From positions 8,517,863 to 8,581,862 of the forward strand of contig OZ234496.1 in the NCBI GenBank assembly GCA_965153455.1: a stretch of DNA of 64,000 nt. Reading direction: 5' to 3'. Each line of letters opens with the position of its first letter. Position 1 is the first letter of the stretch. The stretch is from Sphagnum compactum. Lineage: Eukaryota; Bryophyta; Sphagnopsida; Sphagnales. Of this stretch, positions 20,952 through 32,240 are shown one piece after another. The translations under genes and the position numbers were made by a program. The notes below the pieces were generated by a model, which saw nothing but the letters and a program-made list of their open reading frames with translations, was not told the origin of the DNA and searched no databases.

Positions 20952-22808
20952 ATGGATCATGCGGAGTCTGCTTCCGGAGAAGGAGGAGCGAGAGTGGTGG
21001 TGGGACTGGATTTCGGCACCACGTACACTGGTTATGCTTTCGCACACAAATCGAAGCCCAAGGACATCTTCACATTCTACGACTGGGCGAAAGCGACCAG
21101 ACCCTACTGCAAAACCATCACCGGGATTTACTACAAACCAGTAGATTCTTCTGATGCAGAAGGCGAAGATCAGTATGTGTGCAAGTCTTGGGGATATCCG
21201 GCTCGCCTTGAACTTGAGAAGGACTGTGGTTTGCTGCGGACGATACGGGATCATCGTCATCAACAAGCTGCTGCTGTGGATGTGCCGGTTGTCGGCAAGT
21301 ATCTGACGAGATTCAAGCTGGATCTTCTTCAGGTGGGTGGGGATGATGGAGCGACGTCACCTAGTGGTACCATCTATCCTCCGGGACTGACGGTGAATCG
21401 AGTCATCAGCGATTACTTGCGAGAGATTGGCAGGTTCATCATGGAACATCTGCAGACGCATTATGGGGAACAGCTTTCCATGGAATCAGTACAGTGGTGT
21501 GTCACGGTTCCTTCCATCTGGAGCGACAGTGCCAAGCGTAAGATGAAACAGTGTATGGCTGATGCCGGTCTTGTAGTGGGTGGTGGTGGTGGTGGTCCAA
21601 ACGGATCTTCCCAACGTCAATATGCCAGCCCACATCCTCTCATCATGGTTTTGGAGCCAGAGGCAGCGTCCTGTCATTGCCATCGCAATAGCGAACATCT
21701 GAACCTCCAAAAGGGTGATAAACTACTGGTTGTTGACATTGGAGGAGGAACCTCTGATATAGTTGTTCAAGAATGGGTGGGAGATGATGATAGCTACAGG
21801 GTGAGAGAAGTGACACGCAGCACTGGTGGCTTTTGTGGGGGCACGTATGTTGACAGGAACTTCATCACATTCATGTCTGAGAAGATCGGATGTCTTCGCG
21901 AGTATTTCCAGCAGAGCCCAGCCTATAAGTTTGATGTGCTCAAAAGATGGGAGGAAATCAAGCGATCTTTTGGTGATCCTGAGACCATTGGCGATGACAT
22001 AGAGCTTCAACTCCCGCGCAAATTGGCAAGAGCCTGGGAGGATCAGGAGCGGGAGCAAGGATTACCAGAACGTGAGTCATATCATGAAATTGAGGTTTCC
22101 TATTCAGAGATGAAAGCAATCTTCGATCCGGTGGTGAATGAGAACCTTGACCTAATTGCTGCACAACTCTCGCAGACCCGCGACATCAAGGTCATGTTGG
22201 TGGTAGGTGGTTTCGCAGGCTCTCCTTACCTTATGACAAGAATAAAGAACAGCTTTGCTGCTGAGGTTGAACGGATAATTAGTCCCCCGAATCCTGGAAG
22301 TGCAGTTTGTCAGGGTGCAGTAGCACTGGCAATGAACCCGCGAGCAATCATTTCTCGAATTGCGAGAAAAACCTATGGAGTTGGGGTCTGCATAAATTTT
22401 GAGGAAGGAGATCCTGCTGAGTACTGTACCGAGGTAGGTAACACGAAGTGGTGCTTGAACCGATTCTCGATTTATGTGCAGAAGGGAAGTAAGGTAGCAG
22501 TTGATCATTGTGTCACCAAGACACATGTGGGATTGTACCCTAGACAGAAGGAGATGCGCCTCGTACTCTACAGCTCTGATGATGTCTCCCCAAGATACAC
22601 AAAGGGAGGATCAGCTGAAAAGGAAGGTGAGTTGGAGATAGACATTTCTAACGTCAGTGGAGCGACAGATGCGAAACCTAAAGTCAGCGTCTCCATGTAC
22701 TTTGGTCGCAGCAGTATAGAGATGACAGCTGTAGCCCTTAATTGTGGAGACAAATCTAAGGTTCATGAGATGCAGCTCCCTCTCACATTTGGTGGTGTCT
22801 TGGAGTGA
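20952..22808 (+). CDS. HSPA12-like Hsp70 family protein, intact (unit 2)
   Basis: A 618-residue, intron-less coding sequence for a divergent Hsp70 of the HSPA12 type, presumably a cytosolic ATP-dependent chaperone or client-binding protein (no signal peptide or membrane segment seen). Visible motifs: phosphate 1 GLDFGTTYTGYAF (residues 18-30), a Gly-rich stretch (210-215, GGT codons) specific to this family copy, phosphate 2 VVDIGGGTSD (260-269) and adenosine motif VVGGFAGSPYL (417-427). The C-terminal ~150 residues would be the substrate-binding part; there is no EEVD tail. Length fits HSPA12 proteins. The start was chosen because all four copies share this ATG with A at -3 and G at +4. Versus the other copies it differs most at residues 316-346, 477-506 and 534-539. 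Composition (about half GC) contrasts with AT-rich flanks. Precise client and role are unknown. Confidence 0.88.
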   Translation: MDHAESASGEGGARVVVGLDFGTTYTGYAFAHKSKPKDIFTFYDWAKATRPYCKTITGIYYKPVDSSDAEGEDQYVCKSWGYPARLELEKDCGLLRTIRDHRHQQAAAVDVPVVGKYLTRFKLDLLQVGGDDGATSPSGTIYPPGLTVNRVISDYLREIGRFIMEHLQTHYGEQLSMESVQWCVTVPSIWSDSAKRKMKQCMADAGLVVGGGGGGPNGSSQRQYASPHPLIMVLEPEAASCHCHRNSEHLNLQKGDKLLVVDIGGGTSDIVVQEWVGDDDSYRVREVTRSTGGFCGGTYVDRNFITFMSEKIGCLREYFQQSPAYKFDVLKRWEEIKRSFGDPETIGDDIELQLPRKLARAWEDQEREQGLPERESYHEIEVSYSEMKAIFDPVVNENLDLIAAQLSQTRDIKVMLVVGGFAGSPYLMTRIKNSFAAEVERIISPPNPGSAVCQGAVALAMNPRAIISRIARKTYGVGVCINFEEGDPAEYCTEVGNTKWCLNRFSIYVQKGSKVAVDHCVTKTHVGLYPRQKEMRLVLYSSDDVSPRYTKGGSAEKEGELEIDISNVSGATDAKPKVSVSMYFGRSSIEMTAVALNCGDKSKVHEMQLPLTFGGVLE

Positions 22809-23330
22809 TTGCAAAAACCTTTTCATGTAATGTGTGTCCAATTTGTAGACTCACAATCCAACAATGCTCATGGGATTGGAGAGTCTGTGGTAAATTGCAA
22901 TACCACTCGCTCTCTGATGTCTTGTGTTTGTTCAGCCCTATTGTTCTTTCCTGTACCAGGAATTTTGGATTCAGGTGTAAAGGAACAAATTCTTCTGGAT
23001 GGGTTTTCTCATCTGTGCACAGGAGCTTGTTGGAGCAGCTTTGTGATGTGTATTCTAATGCTGGTAGCAGACACAAGGCATTCAACTGCATAATATATTT
23101 CATGCAAAGAATTTCATAAAGTGGATGAGGTCATTGAAATGCAAGTATGTGTAAAACCACTGGCCATGGCCAATGTTGTTGGTTGAACTGTGAATTGTAA
23201 ATTTTTGGTGTGGATTTGGTTGAATTTTTATTGTATTTCTTATGACAAAGATTACAGAAAATTCATTATCTCTCACACCTTTGGCTTAAAAATTAACAAA
23301 ATCGCCTCTTTGCAATCCTATGTATAGAAG
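22809..23330 (+). other. 3' flank / probable 3' UTR (unit 2)
   Basis: Conserved with other units after the stop codon; lacks a 15-base piece near 22838 that they keep. More diverged than units 1, 3 and 4 beyond 23140. Confidence 0.4.
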
Positions 23331-23479
23331 CCATTTCAATACCAAAACCACCCGAATGACCACAAAAAAATTAGTTTTCATTTCATTGAATTCTCAATGA
23401 CAGAATCGCACAATATTCAATAACTCTTGCACCATACGTCCAAACATGACGAAAGTTCTGTAATGTACACTTATTTCAG

Positions 23480-23634
23480 GAGGACTTTCTGATGGTAGGA
23501 AGAGCACAGTGGGGGGCAGGGCCGTGTGATTTGGGGGATCTGAAGATGACAAACAACCTACCTTGCTTGATAGATACATATCAAGGCATGAATCCCCTGA
23601 ATTCTTCCTTGTGCCTCTATTTGGAAGACGCAAG
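23480..23634 (+). other. Possible 155-base exon, open in this copy (unit 2)
   Basis: Preceded by a pyrimidine-rich acceptor-like cttatttcag and followed by a consensus-like donor caag/gtatgtac. One frame is open throughout (EDFLMVGRAQWGAGPC... to ...CLYLEDA), moderately GC-rich within AT-rich surroundings. I recognise no family and see no partner exons. Units 1 and 3 carry stops in this frame, and unit 4 has lost the acceptor AG and one base at the donor. Either a relic exon of a second gene captured in the ancestral unit, or chance. Confidence 0.35.
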
Positions 23635-25140
23635 GTATGTACAGTGCATCAAGGGTGGAGTTAGGTGGGGTATTTATTTTTTTATTTTTTAAAAAATTTG
23701 TTGGTTCAGGTCGGTAGTCCAATGGAGAAGTGATCTTCCCAAGGGACTTCCAAGAAGATGATGTCTAACATGGATACTAAAACCATTTAGCTTAGTATAG
23801 TAAATGCCCTTTAAAATTACACCCTTGGTGCCCATTTTTTTTGTGACACTAATGAATTGTGATTTAAATGTCTATAGTCACAATTCGTATAAACCCTGAC
23901 AAGATTGTTGTTATATGCAAAAACAAATCTTACGAAACAACCCATTTATGGTAGAATAAAGGTGTCAATTATTTAAATTTTTCTACATGGGTTATTCTAA
24001 GCTCTACTATGCATTATTAGACTTGAACAAGGTTGTGATTTTTACTTGTTTTATCGTAATGATTTACATTAATTTTGAGGTTTTTAACTATTAGCTTGTG
24101 TATTTGTCAACTAGATTTTTTTAATTAAGATTTTATGTTTTCTTGAGAAGTTCACATTCTTTTGCTTGTCTCCATTTTTTTATAAAAGAATTCGCTTTTC
24201 AATTGAATTCATTGTTGTTAGTTTGCACAATTTGAACACAAAGCAACATTAACATTACCAAAGAGGAATACAATTTAAATTTTTAAATATTTGCTTTAGA
24301 TTTTCCTGGTTATAATCGCATTTAAAAAGAAAGCTATGCAAGGATTTTGTGCTACTGACAAATGTGATAATGATTTTAAAGAATGATGTTTCTTACTCAA
24401 ACAAATGATTAACAAAAAAATGTGTGACAAAACAAGAATGTGACTAAAATGGGTATGATTATAAATGCACATATAATAATCACATCAATAAACTGGCATC
24501 CAATTTTACACCCCTTTTCATCCTCAGTTGGCTATCTCACCCCCACTTTGTAGCTACCTTTAAAGTCTTTCAAACTGGAACGGAAAACTCAAGAGTAGGA
24601 CGAGCTCTCTAAAATTATGATTATGTTTTCTTTCTTTTAATATACCTATAGATCTTGTGCCTAACTAAGAGGTCTACCTACCTCAATCAAAGACCTACCT
24701 AAGGTACCTACCCACCTACCTACCAAACTAGTTTGACCTGGACTTGAAGAGGTTTCTCTTAGTTTTGTCACCTATCTTTTTGTAGTTCAAAACTAACAAT
24801 TCCAATTTTGGGTCTTCCCACTAGTTTTCACTAAACTAGCCATGTTGGGTTTTGGCTACAACCACTTTACAAGTGTTTTTTATAAAGTTATTCTCAAAAC
24901 TAACACCTGATTACAATCCTATTTAATTCATTATTTATTATTTCATGCCATGCTTTTTACTATTTTAAAATTAGCCTAATTGAGGATGAAAAATTTCAAC
25001 TAAAGATGAATAGAAGACCAATTTGAACTTTAAGGGAATTGAACGCTATTGTAGTTAGGTTTAGAGATCGCAAGTATTTAGAAGTTCTAGGGCTATTGGA
25101 TTGTTTTAGGTGTAAGGTCTATAATTTTGTGTTTGAAAAC
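23635..25140. other. AT-rich non-coding stretch with CCTA block (unit 2)
   Basis: Collinear with 7557-9059; CCTA block at 24671-24728. The TATT microsatellite seen in other units is degenerate here. No gene. Confidence 0.6.
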
Positions 25141-25357
25141 TTTAGTTTTAGGGTTCTGTTTTAATTAAGGGTTAATTTTCAAATGCTAATTTTTTGAGTT
25201 TAGGTTTTAAGGCTTATATTTTTTAAAAAAAAATTGGGATATTTTTTTAAGGTTTATATTTGAAGCTAGGGTTTAATGTTTAAATTTAAATGGTTAGTTT
25301 GAAAGGTTGAGGTTTACGGTTAACATTTTAAGATTAAGGTTTTGAAGTTTTGGGGTT
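25141..25357 (+). repeat. Degenerate telomere-like words (unit 2)
   Basis: Imperfect AGGGTT/AAGGTTT words as at 9060-9260. Confidence 0.4.
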
Positions 25358-26551
25358 ATATCATATTGAAAGCACCTCAAATCTTTTTTAAAATGAAAAA
25401 ATCATAAGAAACACTAGTTATAATGTTTTTAAAATGCTTTTAGTACTTTATACTCATTAAATTTAGTTGAAATTCTTTTATGCATCATTCCCCTAAAAAG
25501 ATGTAAAAAACTTTGTGATGTAAACATATTAAAAACTTTTAACACTTGTATAATTCTTGACATTAAAACATGGAAAAAACAAACACTTGTTACACTTTCT
25601 TTGGCTCCCATTAATGTGATTGCATTAACAACATTTTATCTTCTAGCAAATTGGTGCAAAATGTTACCTATGGCTAAGAGCCACACCCACCACAATAAGA
25701 GTCTAAATCTCAAATTCACCACTTATGTTCCAACATGAAGTTTAAGGTGCTTCGGGTTGTATTTGATCACAAAGGAAGTTTTGTTAAATTTTTATTGTGT
25801 CAGGCATTTTTCCTACTAGTTTTTAAATTATTTTGATAGTTTTCACAAAACTTATCATTATTAAAGTGAAATCATTTATGGGACCTATTCCACTCATGTT
25901 AAATCTCTTGTGGGATGATGGCCATGCATGTTACATTTACAAAAATGAAAAAAAATTGTAGGTACAAGATTTAAAGATTTCAAGCCTTTTGCCAATGTCG
26001 GGCCTTAACACCTTTCCTACAACCTCCTACATTTCAATTTTCTATTATACTCATTCTTGATTATGTGGGATTCATCCATCCTTACATATAAAACCCTTGT
26101 AGAAAATCAAGTTTCATGACCAAAAAATTTAGTAAAAAAAAGGACCCCATTGAAATGGCCATAAAAAAAACTTTTCATCACTTTGACATTCAATTGACAT
26201 GTTAAAATGTTATATATTAAAGACTTATGTGAATATATAATATAATTAAGAAATAATGAAGTATATAACTTAATACGTAAGAGGTGTATTGGCAATCAAA
26301 CTACTATACCAACCTAACCTACTATAGTATCTAAGTACCTATCTACCTAAAACTACTACTACCTATGTAGATACCTAGGAAAGTAGCGATTATGATACAT
26401 AGGTAGGATGTCATTTTGTTTGTCCAATTTTATTAGAAACTCAATTACCATCTTGACCAAGGATGTTTTTTTTGTTTGTTCAACTTGACTAAATGTCGCA
26501 TTTTACAAGAACCCACTAACTATTTGAAACCAAAAATATCTTTTGTTTTAG
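25358..26551. other. Non-coding stretch with deletion junction at ~26185 (unit 2)
   Basis: About 1.35 kb present in the other units (10089-11441 in unit 1) is missing, with a short 'acat' filler at the joint (ctttg-acat-tcaattgac). The lost part includes the TAGG-rich block and the TG microsatellite. A CCTA block is at 26270-26410. Confidence 0.7.
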
Positions 26552-26602
26552 TTGACTAGATGTCCCATTTGATAGGTAGTCAAATGGGTCATCACTAGTC
26601 AA
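26552..26602. repeat. 51-base imperfect inverted repeat (unit 2)
   Basis: Arms TTGACTAGATGtCCCATTTGA and TCAAATGGGtCATCACTAGTCAA pair with one mismatch and a 2-base bulge; loop taggtag. Confidence 0.7.
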
Positions 26603-27379
26603 ATTGATAAATTAAAAATTATAATGACTATTTGTATGGAGGACCTCTAATCAAAATGGACATTTCACCAATCTAAAAGACATATTAGTCAACTTAAAAA
26701 GCTTAAAAAACCATGTTTTTCTCCTAGTGAAATAAACACATGGATTAGTTGCAAAGACAAGCAAAGTTAAAACCAATTGCAAAAGAAAGGGGAAAGAAAT
26801 AAAAGTAAAGGATCACCCAATTTCATTGTAAAAAGTATGTTAGGTTATTTTGTGAATTCCAAAGGCCAAAAATACCCCCCATTACATTTTATGTCCCTAT
26901 CATGGGTCAAATTTAACATAAATTAAATAAAATTTAATGTGCCTAAAATTATTCGGATTTTTTAATAATTTACAATTTTTGAAAAAAAACCATTTTTTTT
27001 AATCTTTAGGAGATTTGCAAAATGATATTTCTTTACTTGAAACATTACAAAAAATGAGGTTTTTTTGACTAGGAAAATTAGTCAAAAGGTACCCCAAATG
27101 GCCGTTTCAGACAAGTCGTTTTAAACCCAACCATTTTGATTAAGTCTTTTTGGTGGTCTTTTTGGTTGGTTTTTTAACTGGAGTTTTTGATTATCTTTTT
27201 TACTATTCAACAATATTTTGACAACAACTATATATGACTTAGTTTTTTAATAATAATAACATATTTTAATATATTATATACATAATATAACTTATTAAAC
27301 ATATATTATCCATTAATTAATAAATTTAGCGACTTACATTATTTAATAATTATTGTAAAAAATAAAATAAAATAATTTA

Positions 27380-27600
27380 CCTACCTACCTATGTTATTTA
27401 GCCTAAGCAACCTAAACTAAGTAACCTAAGCTAAGTGGCCAATTTTAGACCTACTTGTTTAGGTGGCCTATGTTAGCCATATAAGTCACATCAAACCAAG
27501 GTATCCTAGGTAGCCAATGTTGTATGTGTGAGGACTTAAACTTTTCACCTCTACTTTGGGGAGTCAAGTCCTTACCATTGCAGTACCACTTCGAAAAATG
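27380..27600 (-). mobile_element. tRNA-headed SINE-like element (unit 2)
   Basis: Same element as 12626-12845. The T-arm stem is damaged here (acttttcac instead of actcctcac), showing independent decay. Confidence 0.55.
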
Positions 27601-27774
27601 AAAACTTTTGTGATCATATTGTAATAAACATGATTGAATTTTTTGTTTTGATGTAGATATTGTAATATTCATCAATGAAGTTCAACAATTTTTGTATTCC
27701 TGATGTACGTAGGAAGTAATACCATGTACCAAGTAATTACTTCAATAAACCTATGCTTAGTAAATTACTACATC

Positions 27775-28200
27775 CTATAAATTAAATTAATAATAAATTA
27801 ATAATAAATAAATATCAATGATTGATTAATTATTATCAATTATATATAAGTAATATTTATGATTAATAATTGACTATTTCCTATTAATTAATAATTATTC
27901 AATATAAATGGCTGATTATTGAATATTTGCTCTGAAGTATTAAATATTAACATTAGATAATATTAATTATTAAAAATTTAAATTATAAATAATTTTTATT
28001 GAATATTTTTCAATTACTGGTGATTGGTTATTTAGTATGAATTAATAATTAATCAATTAACAACTTGATGGATAAATCAGTTATTTCTTATTAATTAACA
28101 TTTATTTGGTGGCTAATTTATTATATAATATATTAATCATAAATCATTGAGTATTAATTATTAAATATCAACTAATTAATGTATTAAGTTTAAATATTTC
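27775..28200. other. Extremely AT-rich tract (unit 2)
   Basis: Equivalent of 13015-13445. Followed to 29009 by the TTGAC-word-rich non-coding stretch; no gene. Confidence 0.5.
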
Positions 28201-29009
28201 AGTGTGCTTAAAAAGTAGCATGTAAATAGCCTATTACACTTTATAAATACCTACTAGGTGTAATATGCCGAACGTAAGGCCTACTAGCTGTGAAGTTAGG
28301 TTTCATATGTACCTTAAGCAAAATAAACTTGTAGGTTAAATATCCAAATTAATATGGTTGATTTGACAAAGTGTCAAATTAGAATGGCCAATTTTAGTAA
28401 TTATAAATCTCAATGACCATTGAATATGGTCAATTTGACTAAGCCTTGGTCATTTTGATGGACCCCTAGTCTTTTAAACCAAATGTTTAAATTGTTGCAT
28501 GGTTAAAAAGGTCACTTTAGTCAAATGTTTGAATCAAAAGTGACTTGACTCTTTCATGCCCTAGGTCTTTAATCAAAACGACCATCCCCTTCAGTCAATA
28601 TAGACATTGTAGTGAAGTTGGACCTTTTGAAAAGTCACATTTTCTTATAGTGAAAGGCAAATAAATCCTTAAACTAATTGGACAAAAAACATACAAAAAA
28701 ATTTCTATTGTTCAAATTTTTTGGTCTAAATTTGGAAAATTGGAAAAAAGTTTGGATGGATAAGAACTAATGTGAGTAACATAGAGCTTGACATGTGGAC
28801 CTAGATGTTAATGCGGAAACAAAGCTTAACAAAATGAAAGAATTAATGCCACAAAATTAAAAAGACATTTTCCTAATACATTTGGAAATTAAAAATGGGG
28901 TATTGAAATTGTCAACATTTCAAAAAAATGATTATTTCAACATTTGATTACCATATTTGATTCCTAGGTATCGTACAAATCTTCTAAGGTCAAATTAAGA
29001 AACTTGTCA

Positions 29010-29232
29010 TTTTGCATTTGTGAGCTCCCAAGATCAAAACATACCTTTGTTATGCATTTGTGAATTCCAAAAACCTAAAAAAAACCCCCATTATGCATAT
29101 TTGTGAGTTCCTAAGATGAAAACAAACCTTCATTATGCATATTCACAAACTCTTAAGATGAACATAGACCCCCTTTTTTGCATAGTTGTGAATTCCCAAA
29201 ATGAAAATAGAACCTCGTTATGCATATTTGTA
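29010..29232 (+). repeat. ~41-base tandem repeat array, cut by a deletion (unit 2)
   Basis: Five copies plus the beginning of a sixth. The array stops at the shared word atttgt, from which ~750 bases (14493-15243 in unit 1) have been removed. Confidence 0.7.
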
Positions 29233-29730
29233 CAATGTTTGTATGCAAAAGTTTTCATGGTGTTCCTTGCAATTATAATTATTATGAAATTGTAAATATT
29301 ATAATTATCCCCTATGATTTTGATTAAAGTATTGGTAAACTACTTTTTAGATATCATTAAATATGTGATTGGTCCAAAAATTGATGCGAAAGTTTGATCA
29401 TTTTAGTGTGAAATGGATTATAAATGGTATCCATGATTGATGACAAAGTGACATGGATGTTCAAGATATCATGTGAAAATGTGATAATAACAAAGTCATT
29501 TCAAATATGACTAAATAATAACTATGCAAATGACGTGAACAAAATGATGTGTCATTACATAGACAATGTGGTCATACAAGTATTTTACAACGATTAAAAA
29601 ATGATTATCAGAAATTTAATATGAATATAAAAGACAATGAAATATCACATGTAAGGAATTGATTTTTTCTAATATTGTACATATAGGGAATATAATAACC
29701 TTTAATATATAAGAACCTTGAAGTGCAAGA
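29233..29730. other. Shortened distal stretch with second junction at ~29448 (unit 2)
   Basis: A further ~770 bases (15452-16220 in unit 1) are missing at aaatggt/atccatg. No gene. Confidence 0.65.
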
Positions 29731-30474
29731 TGTGGGGAATATATAATTTATTTGTATATTAAAATTTTATCATAAATTTATATAATTTATATACTATGTT
29801 CATAAAGATATATAAATTTATTTTACATGTGTAAAAAATTTGCACAACTACATTTTATTATATGGGTACAAATGAAGAAATTTATTAATTTGAAAAAATT
29901 AGTTGAAATTTTAATATTTTTTTATTATTTTAAAAATTAAATTGAAATATTTATATTAAATTTACATATCATATTTAATATGAATAATACTTTAAAAGTA
30001 GATATATATGATCGATTTATAAATATTTTATCTGGATAAAATATATGAACTCATATGTTTAAATTAAATGTTATTGGTAAAATATAATATATTGGAATCA
30101 AAATTGTATAATATAAATTCTTAAATCAATTGAATATTTAAAATATGAAATATATATTTTATTTATTTCATGTATAAGTCACAACAATTTTTCTGTTTAC
30201 AAATCATGTGTTTGAATTTATTGTTTCCAAATAATGGTTATGGAAATGTGTATTCAATAAATAAAATTAAATAATTTTTTTGGAAATGAATTAATTTTTT
30301 AAATATATATATAACTGTGTACATTATTGAACAAATGTTTTAATAAATTTTTCAGTTTTCTCATTTGGACAAATTATTAATACGATATGAATGATCAAAT
30401 TTGAAATTTTATGGAATGTTTAGAAGAAATATGGTTTATATCGAATAAAAATTAAATTATTTACACAATAATCG

Positions 30475-30692
30475 GGGTGGTTTGGTGGTAAAAGAACTTA
30501 ATTCCATCATTGGTACAATAATCAAATTTCACAAATGATGTTCGTTGTGGTCAACATTGGAACATTGATTGAATATTCCATACCCACTCAGATTACCTAA
30601 GTTAAGTGGTTACCTAGGTGAGCCTAAGTAGGTAGATTTGGTGATTTATTGAATTATTTAAATGAGGTTTTTAGCCTAGTTTAGGTGGTGAC
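30475..30692 (+). mobile_element. tRNA-headed SINE-like repeat (unit 3)
   Basis: Same head and TAGG-rich body as 744-970, with a small loss in the middle of the head (cattggtacaataatc). Confidence 0.5.
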
Positions 30693-31962
30693 ACATGTCA
30701 ACAATTGATAGGATGAAAAACAATGAAAAAATAAATCTTACTATTTATAATAAATTTATCATAATAAATATTATAAATTTAAAAAATAATGTTGCTCAAG
30801 TTTTGGGTCCAATTTGTAATAATAAAAAATAATTAAATGATGACTAAACTATCACTAATGACTTTAGTTATAAACTCAATCATATATTTGAAGATTTTTG
30901 CTAATGTTTCCTAAGTAAATAACATGAAACTTCTGTTATTATAAACTATCGGTGTGTAAACAACACAAACAATAATTTGGTTAAAAATGCACCATGCATG
31001 GTTGATGTTGTTAAAGGAAAATTCATTGAACTAATTAATCGAATTTTGAGCACTTGTGCAACAAAAGAAGTATGAAGATTCAATCTTGGGTTACACATTT
31101 GTAAGTTTCTTGGGTTATATCAATTGTAAATTCTTGATTTGAACAATGTAATTTCTTCAAACTTGAAATGAACTATTCAACTCCTCATGACAATTAGATT
31201 GAAATGAAGAAGGTTTAAATATGAGGATGCAATGGCATGTTTCACACATGCCTTTCAATTGCATGAAATAGACAAAAAATACATGCACTGCAATTGAAAC
31301 AAAAATTGAAGTCCTATGAAACATACTAATAAATTGAAATACAAAAGATCTTAAAATCACAAAACGTCCTAATAATACATGCACAAGTACATGTCCCCCA
31401 TGAACACATGATTAGTCACATAATGTTCTAATCATGGATGTTATCATGTTTTGGCATAATAAAAGCAAACTTTGGGCATGGGACAAATTAAATGAAGTGG
31501 ATGAAACTTTGTGCAGTAAGTGGGAATTGTGTGAGGGGGATGGGCCCATACTCCCAAGACTCTTTCAATTGCACTTTGAAAATGAAAGTTGAAACTTTGT
31601 CAAAGTTTCAACTATTTAGAATGAGGTTTGAATGTTCAAAACATGTTGAAATTGCTTGACCTTTATATAATTGAAAATACCCAAATGAAAATTAGAAGAT
31701 AGTGGCCTTGCATTGTTAAAAAAATCTTTTATCTTAATAGTTACGATGTTTTGAAAGGTAATGACAAACAAATGTCAAAAAAAAATTCAACCATTCAAAA
31801 TGGGATTTGGAATGACAAATCATGTCTAATTGAAGAGTTTCACAAAATGTTGGAAATTTCTGAAGATTATAAGACAATGGCATCCAACGTTCGAAACAAA
31901 TATCTTCCTTAATGGTTATGATGCCTAAAAGTTGCAAGACATCAATGTGTCCCAATCATGGA
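30693..31962. other. Non-coding stretch (unit 3)
   Basis: Collinear with 17491-18758; no gene recognised. Confidence 0.6.
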
Positions 31963-32020
31963 AGGATTTGAGAATTTTGAAAAAATATCATTTGGATGTA
32001 ACCCGACGGGGACACAAAAA

Positions 32021-32128
32021 ATATGATGAAATTGAGTTTTCCAATTCAAAGATGAAAGCAATTTTCCATCTGGTGGTGAATGAGAGCCTTTATTTAATTG
32101 CTACACAACTTTGGCAAACTTGTAACAT
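32021..32128 (+). pseudogene. 108-base HSPA12-like gene fragment (unit 3)
   Basis: Ungapped match to the downstream gene (MKAIFHLVVNE). Open frame 31932-32249; flanking direct repeats 31963-32024 and 32178-32240. Confidence 0.72.
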
Positions 32129-32240
32129 GAGATGTAATCTAGGGTTCATGAAATGCAATTTTAAGGTTTATGAGATGAGGAATTTGAGAATTTTGAAAAA
32201 ATACTATTCGCACGTAGCCCCATGTGGACATAAGATATAT

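Larger units (their letters stand above)
16524..29730 (+). repeat. Array unit 2 (shortest full unit)
   Basis: Contains an intact Hsp70 gene. It is about 3 kb shorter than the ancestral unit because of three deletions in the distal non-coding part, at 26185, 29232 and 29448. Everything upstream of 26185 is collinear with units 3 and 4. Confidence 0.9.

Noticed and set aside
20646-21266. 206-codon open frame on the - strand over the gene's 5' part (also 33788-34465, 225 codons)
   Set aside because: Antisense shadow of the Hsp70 coding and leader sequence; low-complexity Pro/Ser/His-rich translation with no family and broken up in the other units.
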